Counted from the first letter of the stretch, positions 1 through 8,155 are shown. The stretch: DNA of 57,129 nucleotides from Dehalococcoidia bacterium (GCA_009377715.1 WHTN01000001.1:25092-82220); one strand, 5' to 3'. Numbers and translations: made by a program. The notes: a model not told the origin generated them from the sequence alone.

Positions 1-581
1 ATGATCCACTTGTGCACGCCCCCGATGATCTCCGTGCCGACTTCCACTCGATCGAAGGCTACGTCGAGGTACCACGCAAAGTCGCCGAGGTACTCGGTTA
101 GCGACGGCGCTTCGGGGTCGAACGTGCCGAAGATAAGGCCCTTATACGAAGCGACCTGGGCCACCGGCACCAGCCCCCACTGCTCCATGTCGAGTTCTTC
201 GTAATAGTACTCTTTGTAACCCGGCACGCCCACTAGCTTACCGTCGTTGCCGTACGTCCAGCCGTGATAGGTGCACGTAAAGGCGGCGGCGTTGCCTTCG
301 TCGGCGCGACAGACGCGCATGCCGCGGTGGCGGCAGGTATTTAAGAACGCCCCGACCTTCCCGCGCGAGTCTCGCACTATTAGGACCGGGTCTTCGCCCA
401 TATACGCAGAGACGAAGTCGCCTGGATTGGGGATCTGCGACTCGTGGGCGAGGTATAGCCAGCAGCGAGCGAAGACGCGTTCGAGTTCCATCTCGTATAG
501 CTCTCGATCGACGAAAAGTCTGCGGCTAATGAGGCCGCGATCGAGATCGACAAGATTCCGGACGTCTGCAGTGTCAAGCAT
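1..581 (-). CDS. Rieske aromatic ring-hydroxylating dioxygenase, alpha subunit (3' end beyond window)
   Basis: The minus strand is open from an ATG at 581-579 to the window edge (about 193 residues seen). The start has a GGGAGGCG ribosome site about 8 bases upstream. A Rieske [2Fe-2S] motif is complete: Cys83-X-His85 and Cys103-X2-His106 (CRHRG ... CTYHGW). This is the N-terminal domain of the alpha subunit of non-haem iron oxygenases, which hydroxylate or demethylate aromatic and related substrates using electrons from a reductase. The catalytic iron domain lies outside the window, so the substrate cannot be guessed. No partner subunit is visible upstream. Forward-strand open frames here are shadows. 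Confidence 0.9.
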   Translation of the reverse strand, partial: MLDTADVRNLVDLDRGLISRRLFVDRELYEMELERVFARCWLYLAHESQIPNPGDFVSAYMGEDPVLIVRDSRGKVGAFLNTCRHRGMRVCRADEGNAAAFTCTYHGWTYGNDGKLVGVPGYKEYYYEELDMEQWGLVPVAQVASYKGLIFGTFDPEAPSLTEYLGDFAWYLDVAFDRVEVGTEIIGGVHKWI

Positions 582-901
582 AGATTTCGCCTCCCGTTCC
601 GATTCTCCCTCAAATTTACCTCAACTTACCCAAATGCGGCAAGAGATACGGTTTGCACGAAAAGTGGCTAAGAGAGCTAATCTTTGTTGCAAGACCTTGG
701 GCCTATGTCATTCTGAACGAAGTGAAGAATCCGAGCACCGAAATAGTACGGATTCACTCCCGGAGTTTATCCTATCTCCGAGGGCGACTCGCTGGGCGAG
801 AGTTGTATCGAAGGGGGTCGCTCAAGAGATGACCGGATAGATAAGTGTGCGAGTTGCCGGCATAAATAGATAACCATCTCGGCGTGTTAACCGGCACATT
901 C
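582..901. repeat. Intergenic spacer with a composite palindromic repeat (CATTCTGA type)
   Basis: No gene is seen in this 320-base spacer. From about 706 to 836 it holds a repeat beginning TGTCATTCTGAACGAAGTGA and ending with a GGCGACTCGCTGGGCGAGAG / ATCGAAGGGGGTCGCT block. The same two blocks recur in the same order at about 24631-24793, so this is a dispersed composite element, not a gene. Short open frames through it are repeat translations. Confidence 0.7.
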
Positions 902-983
<82 letters not shown>

Positions 984-1225
984 CTGTTGTATCTGTTTTG
1001 CGTTCATCGAATCCCTTTCTTAAAGGCAATCAAGTGCGCTGATTCCCCATCCGGGCGAGAGCGAAACATCTGGCAATTTAACGCTTGTCCACTCGCTCAC
1101 GAGCACCTGATTATCCTCTGGCGCAGGCTATTGTTTACCAGCCCAATGATGGCTGTCAATGAACAATTGGCACTTTTGGGGGAGTCGTGTTGTATTGGCG
1201 CTATCGATAGGGGTGACGTTATCTA
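984..1225. other. Element left-end spacer, no gene seen
   Basis: Between the left tRNA and the first promoter I see no convincing coding frame. There is a small perfect palindrome, CTATCGATAG, at 1201-1210 just ahead of the promoter for the HTH gene. In the circular form this stretch would lie upstream of the restored tRNA. Confidence 0.4.
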
Positions 1226-1255
1226 TTGACATACTCTATTCGTTTGTGGTAATAT
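1226..1255 (+). promoter_or_regulatory. Sigma70-type promoter for the excisionase-like gene
   Basis: TTGACA at 1226-1231 is followed, after an 18-base spacer, by TAATAT at 1250-1255. Transcription would begin near 1262, about 44 bases before the GTG start of the HTH gene. The near-consensus boxes make this a confident call by sequence alone. Confidence 0.7.
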
Positions 1256-1305
1256 CAGGGTGGACAGCAATTACAAATAGCCAACACGTAACGAGGTGAA
1301 TAAGA

Positions 1306-1500
1306 GTGTTAGAGGTAATCGAAACGTCGGCAGGCTGGTTATCAGCTTCGCAGGCCGCCCGACAATTAGGCATAAGCACCCAATGGGTGCGACACCTAGC
1401 CGAGACCGGCAAGGTCACCGGCGTTCGCACGCCGTTGGGCTGGCTGCTTGACCGTGACAGCGTTGCACAGGCAGCAGCAGAGCGCATGATAACCAGATAG
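1306..1500 (+). CDS. Small excisionase/MerR-like helix-turn-helix protein
   Basis: This 64-residue protein starts at a GTG with ACGAGGTG about 8 bases upstream. Residues 12-40 (LSASQAARQLGISTQWVRHL) form a helix-turn-helix of the MerR/excisionase type, followed by a short wing (GVRTPLGWLLDRDSV). Proteins of this size and fold in integrative elements usually act as recombination directionality factors or small repressors. Its place at the element end opposite the integrase suits an excisionase, but the assignment is inferred from fold and position only. It has its own near-consensus promoter at 1226-1255. Confidence 0.7.
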   Translation: MLEVIETSAGWLSASQAARQLGISTQWVRHLAETGKVTGVRTPLGWLLDRDSVAQAAAERMITR

Positions 1501-1613
1501 GTTTCATAGGCTGCCCGCAACCGCATGAGGGCTAGCTCCATCGAACGGACTAGCATGATAGCAAGTGGCCTAGTAACTTAGTCCGACAACTGAATACTGG
1601 TCACGTAGGCTCT

Positions 1614-1689
1614 AAGCCGAACGGGAGAAGGGGATTTTCGGAAAGGGGTAGAAGCAATTCTACCCCTTTCCCCTGAAACTGTTCGGCTT
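1614..1689. repeat. Nested inverted repeat with terminator-like inner hairpin
   Basis: An outer 9-base stem (AAGCCGAAC at 1614-1622 with GTTCGGCTT at 1681-1689) encloses a perfect 14-base inner hairpin (1640-1653 with 1658-1671, loop GCAA). The inner hairpin alone could be a terminator for the HTH gene. The closed outer stem makes a branched structure, which is unusual for a terminator and is compatible with a structured RNA or an origin element. The rest of 1501-1845 holds no gene. Confidence 0.65.
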
Positions 1690-1803
1690 TGTTTATTGCT
1701 TAGGAGCAGTCGGCGAGGAAAGAGAAGGAGGGCAGGTCAGACGGACAAGTAAACCAAGTAGGGCGCACACCATTGACGGGCCGAAAGGCATAGAAAAAGA
1801 AAA

Positions 1804-1826
1804 GCTCAGGTCAGTCACACCTGAGC
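1804..1826. promoter_or_regulatory. Hairpin/operator-like inverted repeat before the ATPase gene
   Basis: GCTCAGGT (1804-1811) and ACCTGAGC (1819-1826) are perfect inverted arms around a 7-base loop. The repeat ends 19 bases before the TTG start of the ATPase gene, with the AAAGGA ribosome site between. It may be an operator or an mRNA hairpin controlling translation. Confidence 0.45.
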
Positions 1827-1845
1827 CAAGTGAAAGGACACTAGT

Positions 1846-3432
1846 TTGCCTAGGGATCAGTATACCACAAATCAAGAACAACAGGAACAACAGCAACAAC
1901 AGCCGCAGCCACAGCGTCGCAGTCAACCCCAGCAGACGCACGAGAAGCGCCTAGCTGCCCTAAATCGCCTCAAACAGAATGGCAATATCCTCTACGGGTC
2001 AGGCAGACTGATCTACCTCTGGGGCGGCGAATCCCCAAATGCCCAGCCACTCAGGTTCGACAAAGACCGGCAGCAGATAGAGTCCACCTTTGGGATCACG
2101 ATTGACGACGATCTGCTTAAGCTGCTGAGGGATAGCGCCCAGCCTCTCACTGTTGCTCGCTACAGCTATCGAATCCCAGATGGCTTGATTATCGGCCTAC
2201 ACCACGATGTCTTCGAAGATGGCCTATGGAGCCTGCTACTTACAGGCGATGACATTAACTTAGTCCCAGCAGGCTACGGTCGAGTCATGGTTATCGGTGG
2301 TGGCTGCCCCGGCATAAGCATACCCCATTGCATCTGTGGCCCCGAATGTGCTGACGGACGACCACACTTCAAACTCCCCGACGCATACGAGCCACTAATC
2401 CCGTGCACCAACGTAAGCCTGGGTCTGACCCCAGCCGAGGTTAGGTCAGTCCTGGCCGTCTGGGACTACGTCGTGACTCTCGACAAGCGGGGCAAGCCGA
2501 TCCTAATCATCACGGGGCAGCAAGGTAGCCTCAAGACAGGCACCGCTAGGTCGCTGGTCAAGCAGATGGAAGGCTTGGAGCGGGATGTTAGCATACTCCC
2601 CAAGAGTCCGCACGACCTAGCGGTCACCGCCAATAAGCATCGGGTCATCGCCCTGGACAACGTTGAAACACGGGGCTGGCTGCCCGACATGGTGACGGCG
2701 ATAGCGACAGGCGCACAGTGGGAAGCTAGGAAGCTTTACAGCGACGGCGAGACTGTAAGCTTTGACATCCGCAGCGGCCTCATCATCACCTCGATAGACG
2801 TGCCATTCAACAGGCAGGACGTAATAGATCGCAGCATCGTCTTCGAGCAGAGGCGTGTCGGCGGTTTCCTATCCGAGGACGTAATTGAGGCTCGCATGAG
2901 AGACCAGCGGCACGCTATCTGGCAGGCCAAGCTACATGACCTAAATCACATAATCCAGCTAGAGCGGGACAGGCCCTCGGCGGTGATTGGCTACAACTTC
3001 CGAATGGCCGACTATGCCGCCGTTGGCTCCCTCGTCTGGGATGAACCACAAGCCGAGCGCATACTATCGGCCCTCGTCAAAGCCCAGTCACGTATCACCC
3101 TTCGGGATGATGCGGTCATGGAGCGTTTGGCGGCCCTAGCCCGTGAGCGAGGTGTTTTGACGGGCAGCGCAGGCCAGCTTCGGGATATGCTTGTCGCCCC
3201 ATTCAACGAAGCGCCGCCTGAGGCACGGACGGCCAAGAAGCTGGGTGGGCACCTCCGACGGATGCAGGACAACGCCAAGCTTATGAACCTAGATATAAGC
3301 TGGGCCGACGATCCGCACCTGAACCAGTTAATCTACACGATCAAGTGGGCCAAGCCCACCGTAAACGAGCCAGCAAGCTTTAGATCGAGCACCGAGCAGC
3401 AGGGGGTGGCTCTCGGCGCTGGAAGTATCTAA
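1846..3432 (+). CDS. Replication-type P-loop ATPase (helicase-like)
   Basis: The protein has 528 residues from a TTG start with AAAGGA upstream. Residues 9-30 are a Gln-rich tail. A cysteine cluster follows (Cys154, Cys162, Cys164, Cys168). A Walker A motif (GQQGSLKT, 224-231) and a Walker B-like HRVIALDN (about 265-272) form an ATPase core. The layout resembles plasmid and phage replication initiators/helicases of the SF3/AAA+ type that remodel origin DNA. I cannot name the exact family. The neighbouring palindrome at 3436-3596 starts four bases after its stop codon, fitting a rep gene beside its origin. Other ATP-dependent roles cannot be excluded. Confidence 0.65.
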   Translation: MPRDQYTTNQEQQEQQQQQPQPQRRSQPQQTHEKRLAALNRLKQNGNILYGSGRLIYLWGGESPNAQPLRFDKDRQQIESTFGITIDDDLLKLLRDSAQPLTVARYSYRIPDGLIIGLHHDVFEDGLWSLLLTGDDINLVPAGYGRVMVIGGGCPGISIPHCICGPECADGRPHFKLPDAYEPLIPCTNVSLGLTPAEVRSVLAVWDYVVTLDKRGKPILIITGQQGSLKTGTARSLVKQMEGLERDVSILPKSPHDLAVTANKHRVIALDNVETRGWLPDMVTAIATGAQWEARKLYSDGETVSFDIRSGLIITSIDVPFNRQDVIDRSIVFEQRRVGGFLSEDVIEARMRDQRHAIWQAKLHDLNHIIQLERDRPSAVIGYNFRMADYAAVGSLVWDEPQAERILSALVKAQSRITLRDDAVMERLAALARERGVLTGSAGQLRDMLVAPFNEAPPEARTAKKLGGHLRRMQDNAKLMNLDISWADDPHLNQLIYTIKWAKPTVNEPASFRSSTEQQGVALGAGSI

Positions 3433-3435
3433 TCG

Positions 3436-3596
3436 GCGGTAAGTGCGGTAAAGCGGCTTCTATTTCCTATTCTTTCTATTACTACTACTACCCTTCCCCT
3501 TTTTTATTCTTCTGTGCACAGAAGGAAAGAATATAGGGGGTAGGGTAAGATAGAGAGAAGAATAGAGATTCAATGCCGCTTTACCGCACTTACCGC
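3436..3596. repeat. 161-bp imperfect palindrome with perfect 22-bp ends
   Basis: Bases 3436-3457 are the exact reverse complement of 3575-3596 (22 of 22). The same centre (3516/3517) carries a perfect 16-base palindrome, CTTCTGTGCACAGAAG, at 3509-3524. Between them the left arm is pyrimidine-rich and the right arm purine-rich, so much of the remainder also pairs. DNA could extrude a cruciform; RNA would form one long hairpin. It lies just after the ATPase gene, so a replication origin or terminus is the leading guess; a transcription terminator is possible. Confidence 0.8.
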
Positions 3597-3678
3597 AAAC
3601 GGCAAACGGCAACCAAGAAATAAGAGTCATAGAGCCAAGTCCAACGACCTGGTGGGAGAAGGGGAGAAGGATTTAATC

Positions 3679-4527
3679 GTGATAGAGGCAACAACAAAGG
3701 ATTACCAAATTGCACGACCTAGAAGTGGCGTCACCGACGGGAGATATTGTATACCCCTAGATGGCAAGCTAGAAGGCGACTGGGTAACAATCCACCTGAC
3801 ACATCAGGACGGGAAGCCTGAGTTACAGGTAGCCCAGTTCCTCGTGGGGCCAAGTGATAGTAACGATGATACCGACTGGCACCCGTTCGCTCTCGTTGAC
3901 GACCTTACACCGCTCAACTCTCAGCGATCAGGCACTCGGCAACGTATGGCCCTTGCCAAGCTACTTGAGTCCAAAACGCCAGAAAGCTATGGCAGGCTCT
4001 ATGCACGGCGATCAGGACGCTGCTACCTTTGCGGTCGGAAGCTGGATGACGAAGTGAGCCAACGTCGAGGGGTAGACCCCCGCTGTGCTTCCTTCGACGG
4101 AGTTATTACACTCAAGACGCCGCCGCTGCCAAAGCTCGATCCTGATACATGGGCCTATATACTCTGGAACCTCACCGACGGCTACCACGTCAAATCCCGC
4201 TGTGCCAAACACAGGTGCCCGATCTGCTATTCAACTATGTTTACGATTGAGAGTGCTGACGATGAGACCTGCTTCTGGCTCAACCACCCTGATCTGAAGT
4301 TGATTGACAGCGAGCGTGAGCAGTGGGAGAGCTTCTGGGACGGTCATGGGAACTTACTGACTAGCCTTAGAAATTGGGAACTTCTGACCTATGACAACCC
4401 TAATTTAAAGCGTATCGTCCCATTTAAAGTGTTCTTTAAGAACCCTTTGGAACGCAGGCGACTCTCTCGATTGTCGATAGAACAATTCCGGGCCTGGGGA
4501 CAATCGGATACTGTAGTAAAATTCTAA
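3679..4527 (+). CDS. Zinc-finger protein of unknown function (DUF6011-like finger)
   Basis: I place the start at GTG 3679 because GGGAGAAGGA lies about 9 bases upstream; an earlier in-frame GTG at 3652 lacks such a site. The product is 282 residues. A finger-like segment in the middle (CYLCGRKLDD, then a second Cys about 15 residues on) resembles the DUF6011 finger common in phage proteins. A second pair follows (RCAKHRCPIC). The C-terminal third is rich in Trp, Arg and Leu and has no motif I know. It may be a DNA-binding or replication accessory protein of the element; that is inference from the finger and the rep-gene neighbour. Confidence 0.6.
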   Translation: MIEATTKDYQIARPRSGVTDGRYCIPLDGKLEGDWVTIHLTHQDGKPELQVAQFLVGPSDSNDDTDWHPFALVDDLTPLNSQRSGTRQRMALAKLLESKTPESYGRLYARRSGRCYLCGRKLDDEVSQRRGVDPRCASFDGVITLKTPPLPKLDPDTWAYILWNLTDGYHVKSRCAKHRCPICYSTMFTIESADDETCFWLNHPDLKLIDSEREQWESFWDGHGNLLTSLRNWELLTYDNPNLKRIVPFKVFFKNPLERRRLSRLSIEQFRAWGQSDTVVKF

Positions 4528-4798
4528 TTTCCGAAGGGGAGAGAGGGTGGATCACCGCATTCCCAGACGTAATCCCTCTCTAACCCTACCAAGCGACCAC
4601 CGACCGATTACAGAAATGCAGATCGGCCCCCGAAACCCCCATTTACCCCGCCCGACAAAATGAAAACTAACCCTGAAAAGCCTAACTTTACCCGAAGGAT
4701 GCCCCGTGATGATGCTATCTGGCCCCTTCTGACCAAACGGCAGCTATTAACGACTATTAGCGCAGGTTATTGCCCGCTGGACAGATGATCTAACATTA
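4528..4798. other. Spacer with a possible 42-residue ORF
   Basis: No gene is certain here. A short frame (ATG 4660 to TGA 4788, plus strand) could encode 42 residues, but it has no ribosome site. It runs through a GCCCCGTGATGATGCTATCTG sequence related to the iterated CCCCGTGATCAAC motif found elsewhere in the element, which argues it is regulatory DNA rather than coding. Confidence 0.3.
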
Positions 4799-4817
4799 TA
4801 GATGTTGATCACGGGGC
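4799..4817 (-). repeat. Element motif GCCCCGTGATCAACATCTA, inverted copy
   Basis: The reverse strand reads GCCCCGTGATCAACATCTA, identical over 19 bases to 9330-9348 on the plus strand. Shorter matches sharing CCGTGATCAAC lie at 5944-5957 and 6448-6463. All are intergenic and inside the element, and the core contains the palindrome TGATCA. This suggests a protein-binding site used across the element. Confidence 0.6.
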
Positions 4818-4870
4818 ATGTAGGCACGCAATTTCGTTTTTCGTAGGGGGGCGAGAGGCCACCTGCTATT

Positions 4871-5292
4871 TTATTCACATCCAACCCCATCATTGTTCCT
4901 ATCCAAATCATACGGGTCTGAACCGATTACCCTGACAGGCCCGCGTATGTAGTTCGGGCCATTCCCCGTTCCACCTGCGCAATCATAGTCCCCTCTGCCA
5001 GGCAGGACACAATCGCCATAGGGGTCGGGATCAGGGTATGAGGGATGGGGGCATGGCGTCGGGCTGGCCGTAGGCGTGGGACTGATGTAGGCGTGGCAGT
5101 GGGCGTCGCTGTATTGTCAGGTCTCAACGTGGGAGTCCCAGTTACAGTTGGAGTGGGTGTCGGCGTCGGCCCATCACCATCTCCCTCGCAACCGCTCGCC
5201 GCACCTATGACTATGAGTAAGACGACTACTGGTATGGCAACCTGCCACCACGAGCGAAGACTTCTATACCAGAGCCAACTTGTTCTAAACAT
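4871..5292 (-). pseudogene. Excalibur-domain lipoprotein, frameshifted
   Basis: The N-terminal frame (ATG 5292) gives a lipoprotein signal ending GAASGC and a Thr-Pro-rich linker. After about 5077 the coding sense moves to another frame, which ends at TAA 4871-4873. That frame reads on through Thr/Pro residues into DPYGDC and a C-terminal SDPYDLDRNNDGVGCE, the calcium-binding Excalibur signature. The 422-base length is one short of a multiple of three, so one base lost (or two gained) in the linker accounts for it. Excalibur domains are often fused to thermonucleases; here the nuclease gene lies divergently at 5402. Repaired, it would be an exported about 140-residue Ca-binding protein. Confidence 0.75.
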
Positions 5293-5401
5293 CACTATAC
5301 CCTACATAAACTGCCTGATCTTATACAGACTTTCCCGAACGCTTGTCAAGCGACACTACGCTATTGCGCCAATCTGAACTATAGATGATAATTTCACGCT
5401 A

Positions 5402-5941
5402 ATGAGACGACGAAGATCCCGAACAGCGGCGAGCTTCCTTAGCTCGGTTCTTCTGGTCGTGCTCGTTGGCCTGGCTGTCTGGGTCATACCACGACTGCAA
5501 GAGGACTCGGACGCCACCCCAAGATCAACATCGGACGACGTAGGCGATACAGTTGAAGTCATCCGTGTCGTGGACGGCGATACCATACGAGTGAACATCG
5601 ACGGCCAAGATATGCCAGTCCGCTACATTGGCATCGATACCCCAGAGACAGTTGACCCCAACCGACCCGTCGGCTGCTTCGGCCAAGAAGCCTCAGCCCG
5701 AAACAGGGAACTACTCGAAGATCAGCAGATCAGGCTAGAGAGCGACATATCCGACACAGACCAGTACGGTCGGCTACTTCGATACGTCTGGATAGGCGAC
5801 CAGATGGTTAACGAAATCCTGCTGCGAGAAGGCTACGCCCAGGTCACCACCTACCCGCCGGACGTGAAGTATGTAGACCGATTCCTCGAAGCGCAACGAG
5901 AGGCCAGAGATGCAGAACGTGGATTGTGGGCCACTTGCTAA
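5402..5941 (+). CDS. Secreted or membrane-anchored thermonuclease (SNase family)
   Basis: This 179-residue protein has an Arg-rich start and one hydrophobic segment (about 11-29), so it is exported or anchored with the nuclease outside. The staphylococcal-nuclease fold is clear: VVDGDT (Asp58, Asp60), Arg74, Asp79 and Glu82 in RYIGIDTPE, and Arg124 in QYGRLL, matching the catalytic Ca site and both catalytic arginines. It ends in the typical AQREARDAERGLW segment. It would cleave DNA or RNA outside the membrane. It is divergent from the Excalibur lipoprotein, which may be its former fusion partner. Inside a mobile element it could act in DNA entry, scavenging or competitor exclusion; this is speculation. 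Confidence 0.88.
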   Translation: MRRRRSRTAASFLSSVLLVVLVGLAVWVIPRLQEDSDATPRSTSDDVGDTVEVIRVVDGDTIRVNIDGQDMPVRYIGIDTPETVDPNRPVGCFGQEASARNRELLEDQQIRLESDISDTDQYGRLLRYVWIGDQMVNEILLREGYAQVTTYPPDVKYVDRFLEAQREARDAERGLWATC

Positions 5942-6795
5942 TCTCCCCGTGATCAACCAAATTCCGAATATTCAATGTCACCCAGACCCACAAGATCACA
6001 TTATCTGAATTTGTATTTTTTATATGTTAGAGATGTTGACCTAATGATGTTAGAGAGGGAGGGGGATAGGAAAGAGGAAGTGGGGCATACGAAGGGAGTG
6101 AATAAGATAGAGAACGGGGGGGAGAGGAGAGAAGGAGAGAAGGAGAGAAGGAGAGAAGAAGACAGATGAAAGGATGAAGAAGATAGAGAAGCAGAGAAGC
6201 AGAGGGAACGTAAGGCGCAGCAGTGGCGAGAGGAGAAGGCAAAGCGTAGACCAGCGAAGCGACCAAATGTGCAGCGCAGAGGCGTTAGCGTCTATGCCTC
6301 AGCATCACCCTGGAAGGGTCATGCCTCGGCTTGCGTAGAGGTAGAATGGCCCGGCGTTAGACCATGCGTCACCTCACTCTGGCTCAGTTCCATTCCACCC
6401 CACTCCGCATCCACTTCGCTTCGCTCGGTCACGCTGGGAACGTATACCTCCGTGATCAACATCGCTCAACTACACCGGTCAACTTCCGACGAAAGGAAGG
6501 GCCAAGAGGGCTAGTGAACGATTGTCCTGAGCAGCGATATTGGCCTAGTCAGCAGCCACCATGACTCACTTGCGACTTGCTTCAACAAGCTGCTGCCGCT
6601 GCCCACAGGCTCCCCGGAGCGAAGCGACGGGCCTAAGTCAGGAAGCATGCACACGCCCGACGCGATGATACGAAGGTGGTCGTGCATCTGTCATCTGTAT
6701 TTCCATTGACCGCTGCCCAGCCGCCTTGAAGAGGGAGGAGGTGAAGGCTGATTGCTGCGCTGGACGGATAACGCCCTACAGGCCGGAGGTGCCTA
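5942..6795. other. Long noncoding stretch with purine-strand repeats
   Basis: No convincing gene is seen over 850 bases. From about 6050 to 6220 the plus strand is almost pure purine and includes an 8-base unit GAGAAGGA repeated about four times (6128-6160). Two partial copies of the element motif (CCGTGATCAAC) lie at 5944-5957 and 6448-6463. Open frames on either strand are low-complexity or lack ribosome sites. The purine bias suggests simple-sequence expansion and could allow triplex formation. Confidence 0.5.
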
Positions 6796-7287
6796 ATGCA
6801 AGATACCGATGTAAGAATAGCTACAGTCAACACCGAACCGACAATCATGCGATTGGCTGAATTGATGCTGAAACCACACTATCAGGTAATCCCGATTCAC
6901 TGGACTGAGAGCATCCTTGAGACCATAAAGGACGCGTGTCCGGACATCGTCATGATGGATGCGCATCCGGACGCAATAGACGCCAACCGGAAACTGGCCA
7001 AGTCCCTAAGGTCGGATTCGGCAACCGCGAAGACCCCCATCGTTGTGCTTTCGGCCAATATTCCGCCCCCAACAGGGCCGATACCTGATATACAGAGGGT
7101 TCCTGGCGTGACTCTGCTCGGGCCGCCGCTCACGATCAGGCGTTTAAGGGCGACCATTAATAAGCTGGTGGCCGAAACGGAACCAGATGAAAATGACGGA
7201 GACGGACAATCGTTTGTTCACTCAAGGCATTACTCGCGCTGTTGGCCCCGTGATCCGGGCGCAGACTATTATTCTCTCGCCGCATAA
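6796..7287 (+). CDS. Degenerate response-regulator receiver protein
   Basis: A 163-residue protein with GGAGGTG seven bases before its ATG. It follows the receiver (REC) pattern: an N-terminal strand (RIATVNTE), a CPDIVMMD segment carrying the usual phospho-acceptor Asp, a TPIVVLSAN strand, and a C-terminal helix. The acidic pair that binds Mg is replaced by Asn-Thr-Glu and the conserved Lys by Gly-Pro (LLGPPLTI), so phosphorylation by a normal kinase is doubtful. The last 35 residues look unstructured. No kinase or output domain is adjacent. It may be a pseudo-receiver used for protein binding. Confidence 0.65.
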   Translation: MQDTDVRIATVNTEPTIMRLAELMLKPHYQVIPIHWTESILETIKDACPDIVMMDAHPDAIDANRKLAKSLRSDSATAKTPIVVLSANIPPPTGPIPDIQRVPGVTLLGPPLTIRRLRATINKLVAETEPDENDGDGQSFVHSRHYSRCWPRDPGADYYSLAA

Positions 7288-7709
7288 TCCACACCGCTAA
7301 AAACCGTCGCTGATCCCGTTGTTACGTCCGACAACCAGCAAGTTTATATGTGCGTGTCCCTACGGCGACAGTAGTCCAGCCATTCTAGGCAGCACCACTG
7401 CCCACCGAGCCACATATAAACTTGTGTTAATTGACCCCGCCCCGAGCGGAGCGAGGGGGACCACTCATGATCAGGACTTGTCTCGACTACGTTGCAACCA
7501 TGCCCCAACTAGAAGCACTGAGGCCAGCAGAATAAGAAGATAAACTATGACTAAGAAATCTCGCCTGTCGAAGAAGTGATCGTGACAGGTCTCATCATCG
7601 GCAACACGATAAAGCAGACCCATACTCAGGCTGAGACTCCCCTCCCTGCGAAACAGTGATGATATATTATTGGGTGCCTATCCTGCTCTGGCTGGGGCAG
7701 GGGGCATCC
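7288..7709. other. Spacer with a 13-bp inverted repeat; possible structured RNA
   Basis: AAGTTTATATGTG (7340-7352) is repeated inverted as CACATATAAACTT (7411-7423), enclosing 58 bases. No strong coding frame covers it. The AT-rich closing stem and GC-rich interior could be a small structured RNA or a recombination-type site. The rest of the spacer shows only very short frames. Confidence 0.45.
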
Positions 7710-7934
7710 TCACCGCTGGGGGCTTCGGCTTCCAGCGGCTTTCTTCTCTACTCGAACATTCTTTCTCAAGAACTCATCCAAGTCCGCTTGACTGAATAAC
7801 TTCACACGCCGATCTAACGGCGAGGTTACGTAGGGGATCAAGCCCTCTTTAGCCAGTTGTGAAAACTTAACCCTCGATACTCCTAAATGTTCCGCCGCCT
7901 CATGAAGCAGCAGATGCTTTTCATTAATGCTCAA
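7710..7934 (-). CDS. Small HTH regulator (excisionase/MerR-like)
   Basis: This 74-residue protein starts at TTG 7934 with GGAGGAA about 12 bases upstream. Residues 10-35 (LHEAAEHLGVSRVKFSQLAKEG) form a helix-turn-helix and the wing follows (DRRVKLFSQADLDEFL), as in helix_turn_helix_17/excisionase-like proteins. It faces away from the SWIM gene across paired near-consensus promoters (8006-8091). Repeated AGAAAGGTAAA sequences beside both promoters are good candidates for its operators. It likely represses itself and the rightward operon, the arrangement of a lysogeny-type switch; this role is inferred from position. Confidence 0.75.
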   Translation of the reverse strand: MSINEKHLLLHEAAEHLGVSRVKFSQLAKEGLIPYVTSPLDRRVKLFSQADLDEFLRKNVRVEKKAAGSRSPQR

Positions 7935-8005
7935 AGTGCTCTTGTTTCCTCCACACGGACATCGTGCCTAATTATCTTGCCTCAAAGTATTGCCATGCTG
8001 GCATA

Positions 8006-8034
8006 AATATACCAAATGAGAGAATATTTGTCAA
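8006..8034 (-). promoter_or_regulatory. Leftward promoter of the divergent switch
   Basis: On the minus strand TTGACA (8034-8029) and TATATT (8011-8006) are separated by exactly 17 bases. It drives the HTH regulator at 7710-7934. Its -35 box is 28 bases from the -35 box of the rightward promoter, so one bound protein could block both. Confidence 0.75.
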
Positions 8035-8062
8035 GAAAGGTAAAAAAAGGCCAAATAGGGTA

Positions 8063-8091
8063 TTGACAAGTAAGATAAGACCCGCTAAGAT
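8063..8091 (+). promoter_or_regulatory. Rightward promoter of the divergent switch
   Basis: TTGACA (8063-8068), a 17-base spacer, then TAAGAT (8086-8091). Transcription would begin near 8098. AGAAAGGTAAA occurs on each side, at 8035-8045 and 8098-8108, placed to act as operators for the neighbouring HTH protein. Confidence 0.75.
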
Positions 8092-8155
8092 AGGTAAAGA
8101 AAGGTAAATGAGGATGCCTTTCAAACCAGCCAGCAAACAGGAAAGGAGAAGGGAA

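Noticed and set aside
1-840. Forward-strand frames over the left end
   Set aside because: They lie opposite the Rieske dioxygenase or run through a dispersed repeat and lack ribosome sites.
3436-3596. CRISPR-like array
   Set aside because: There is one inverted repeat pair, not regularly spaced direct repeats; no cas genes are present anywhere in the window.
5975-6266. Low-complexity frames on both strands
   Set aside because: They translate a purine-rich simple repeat and have no ribosome site or domain.
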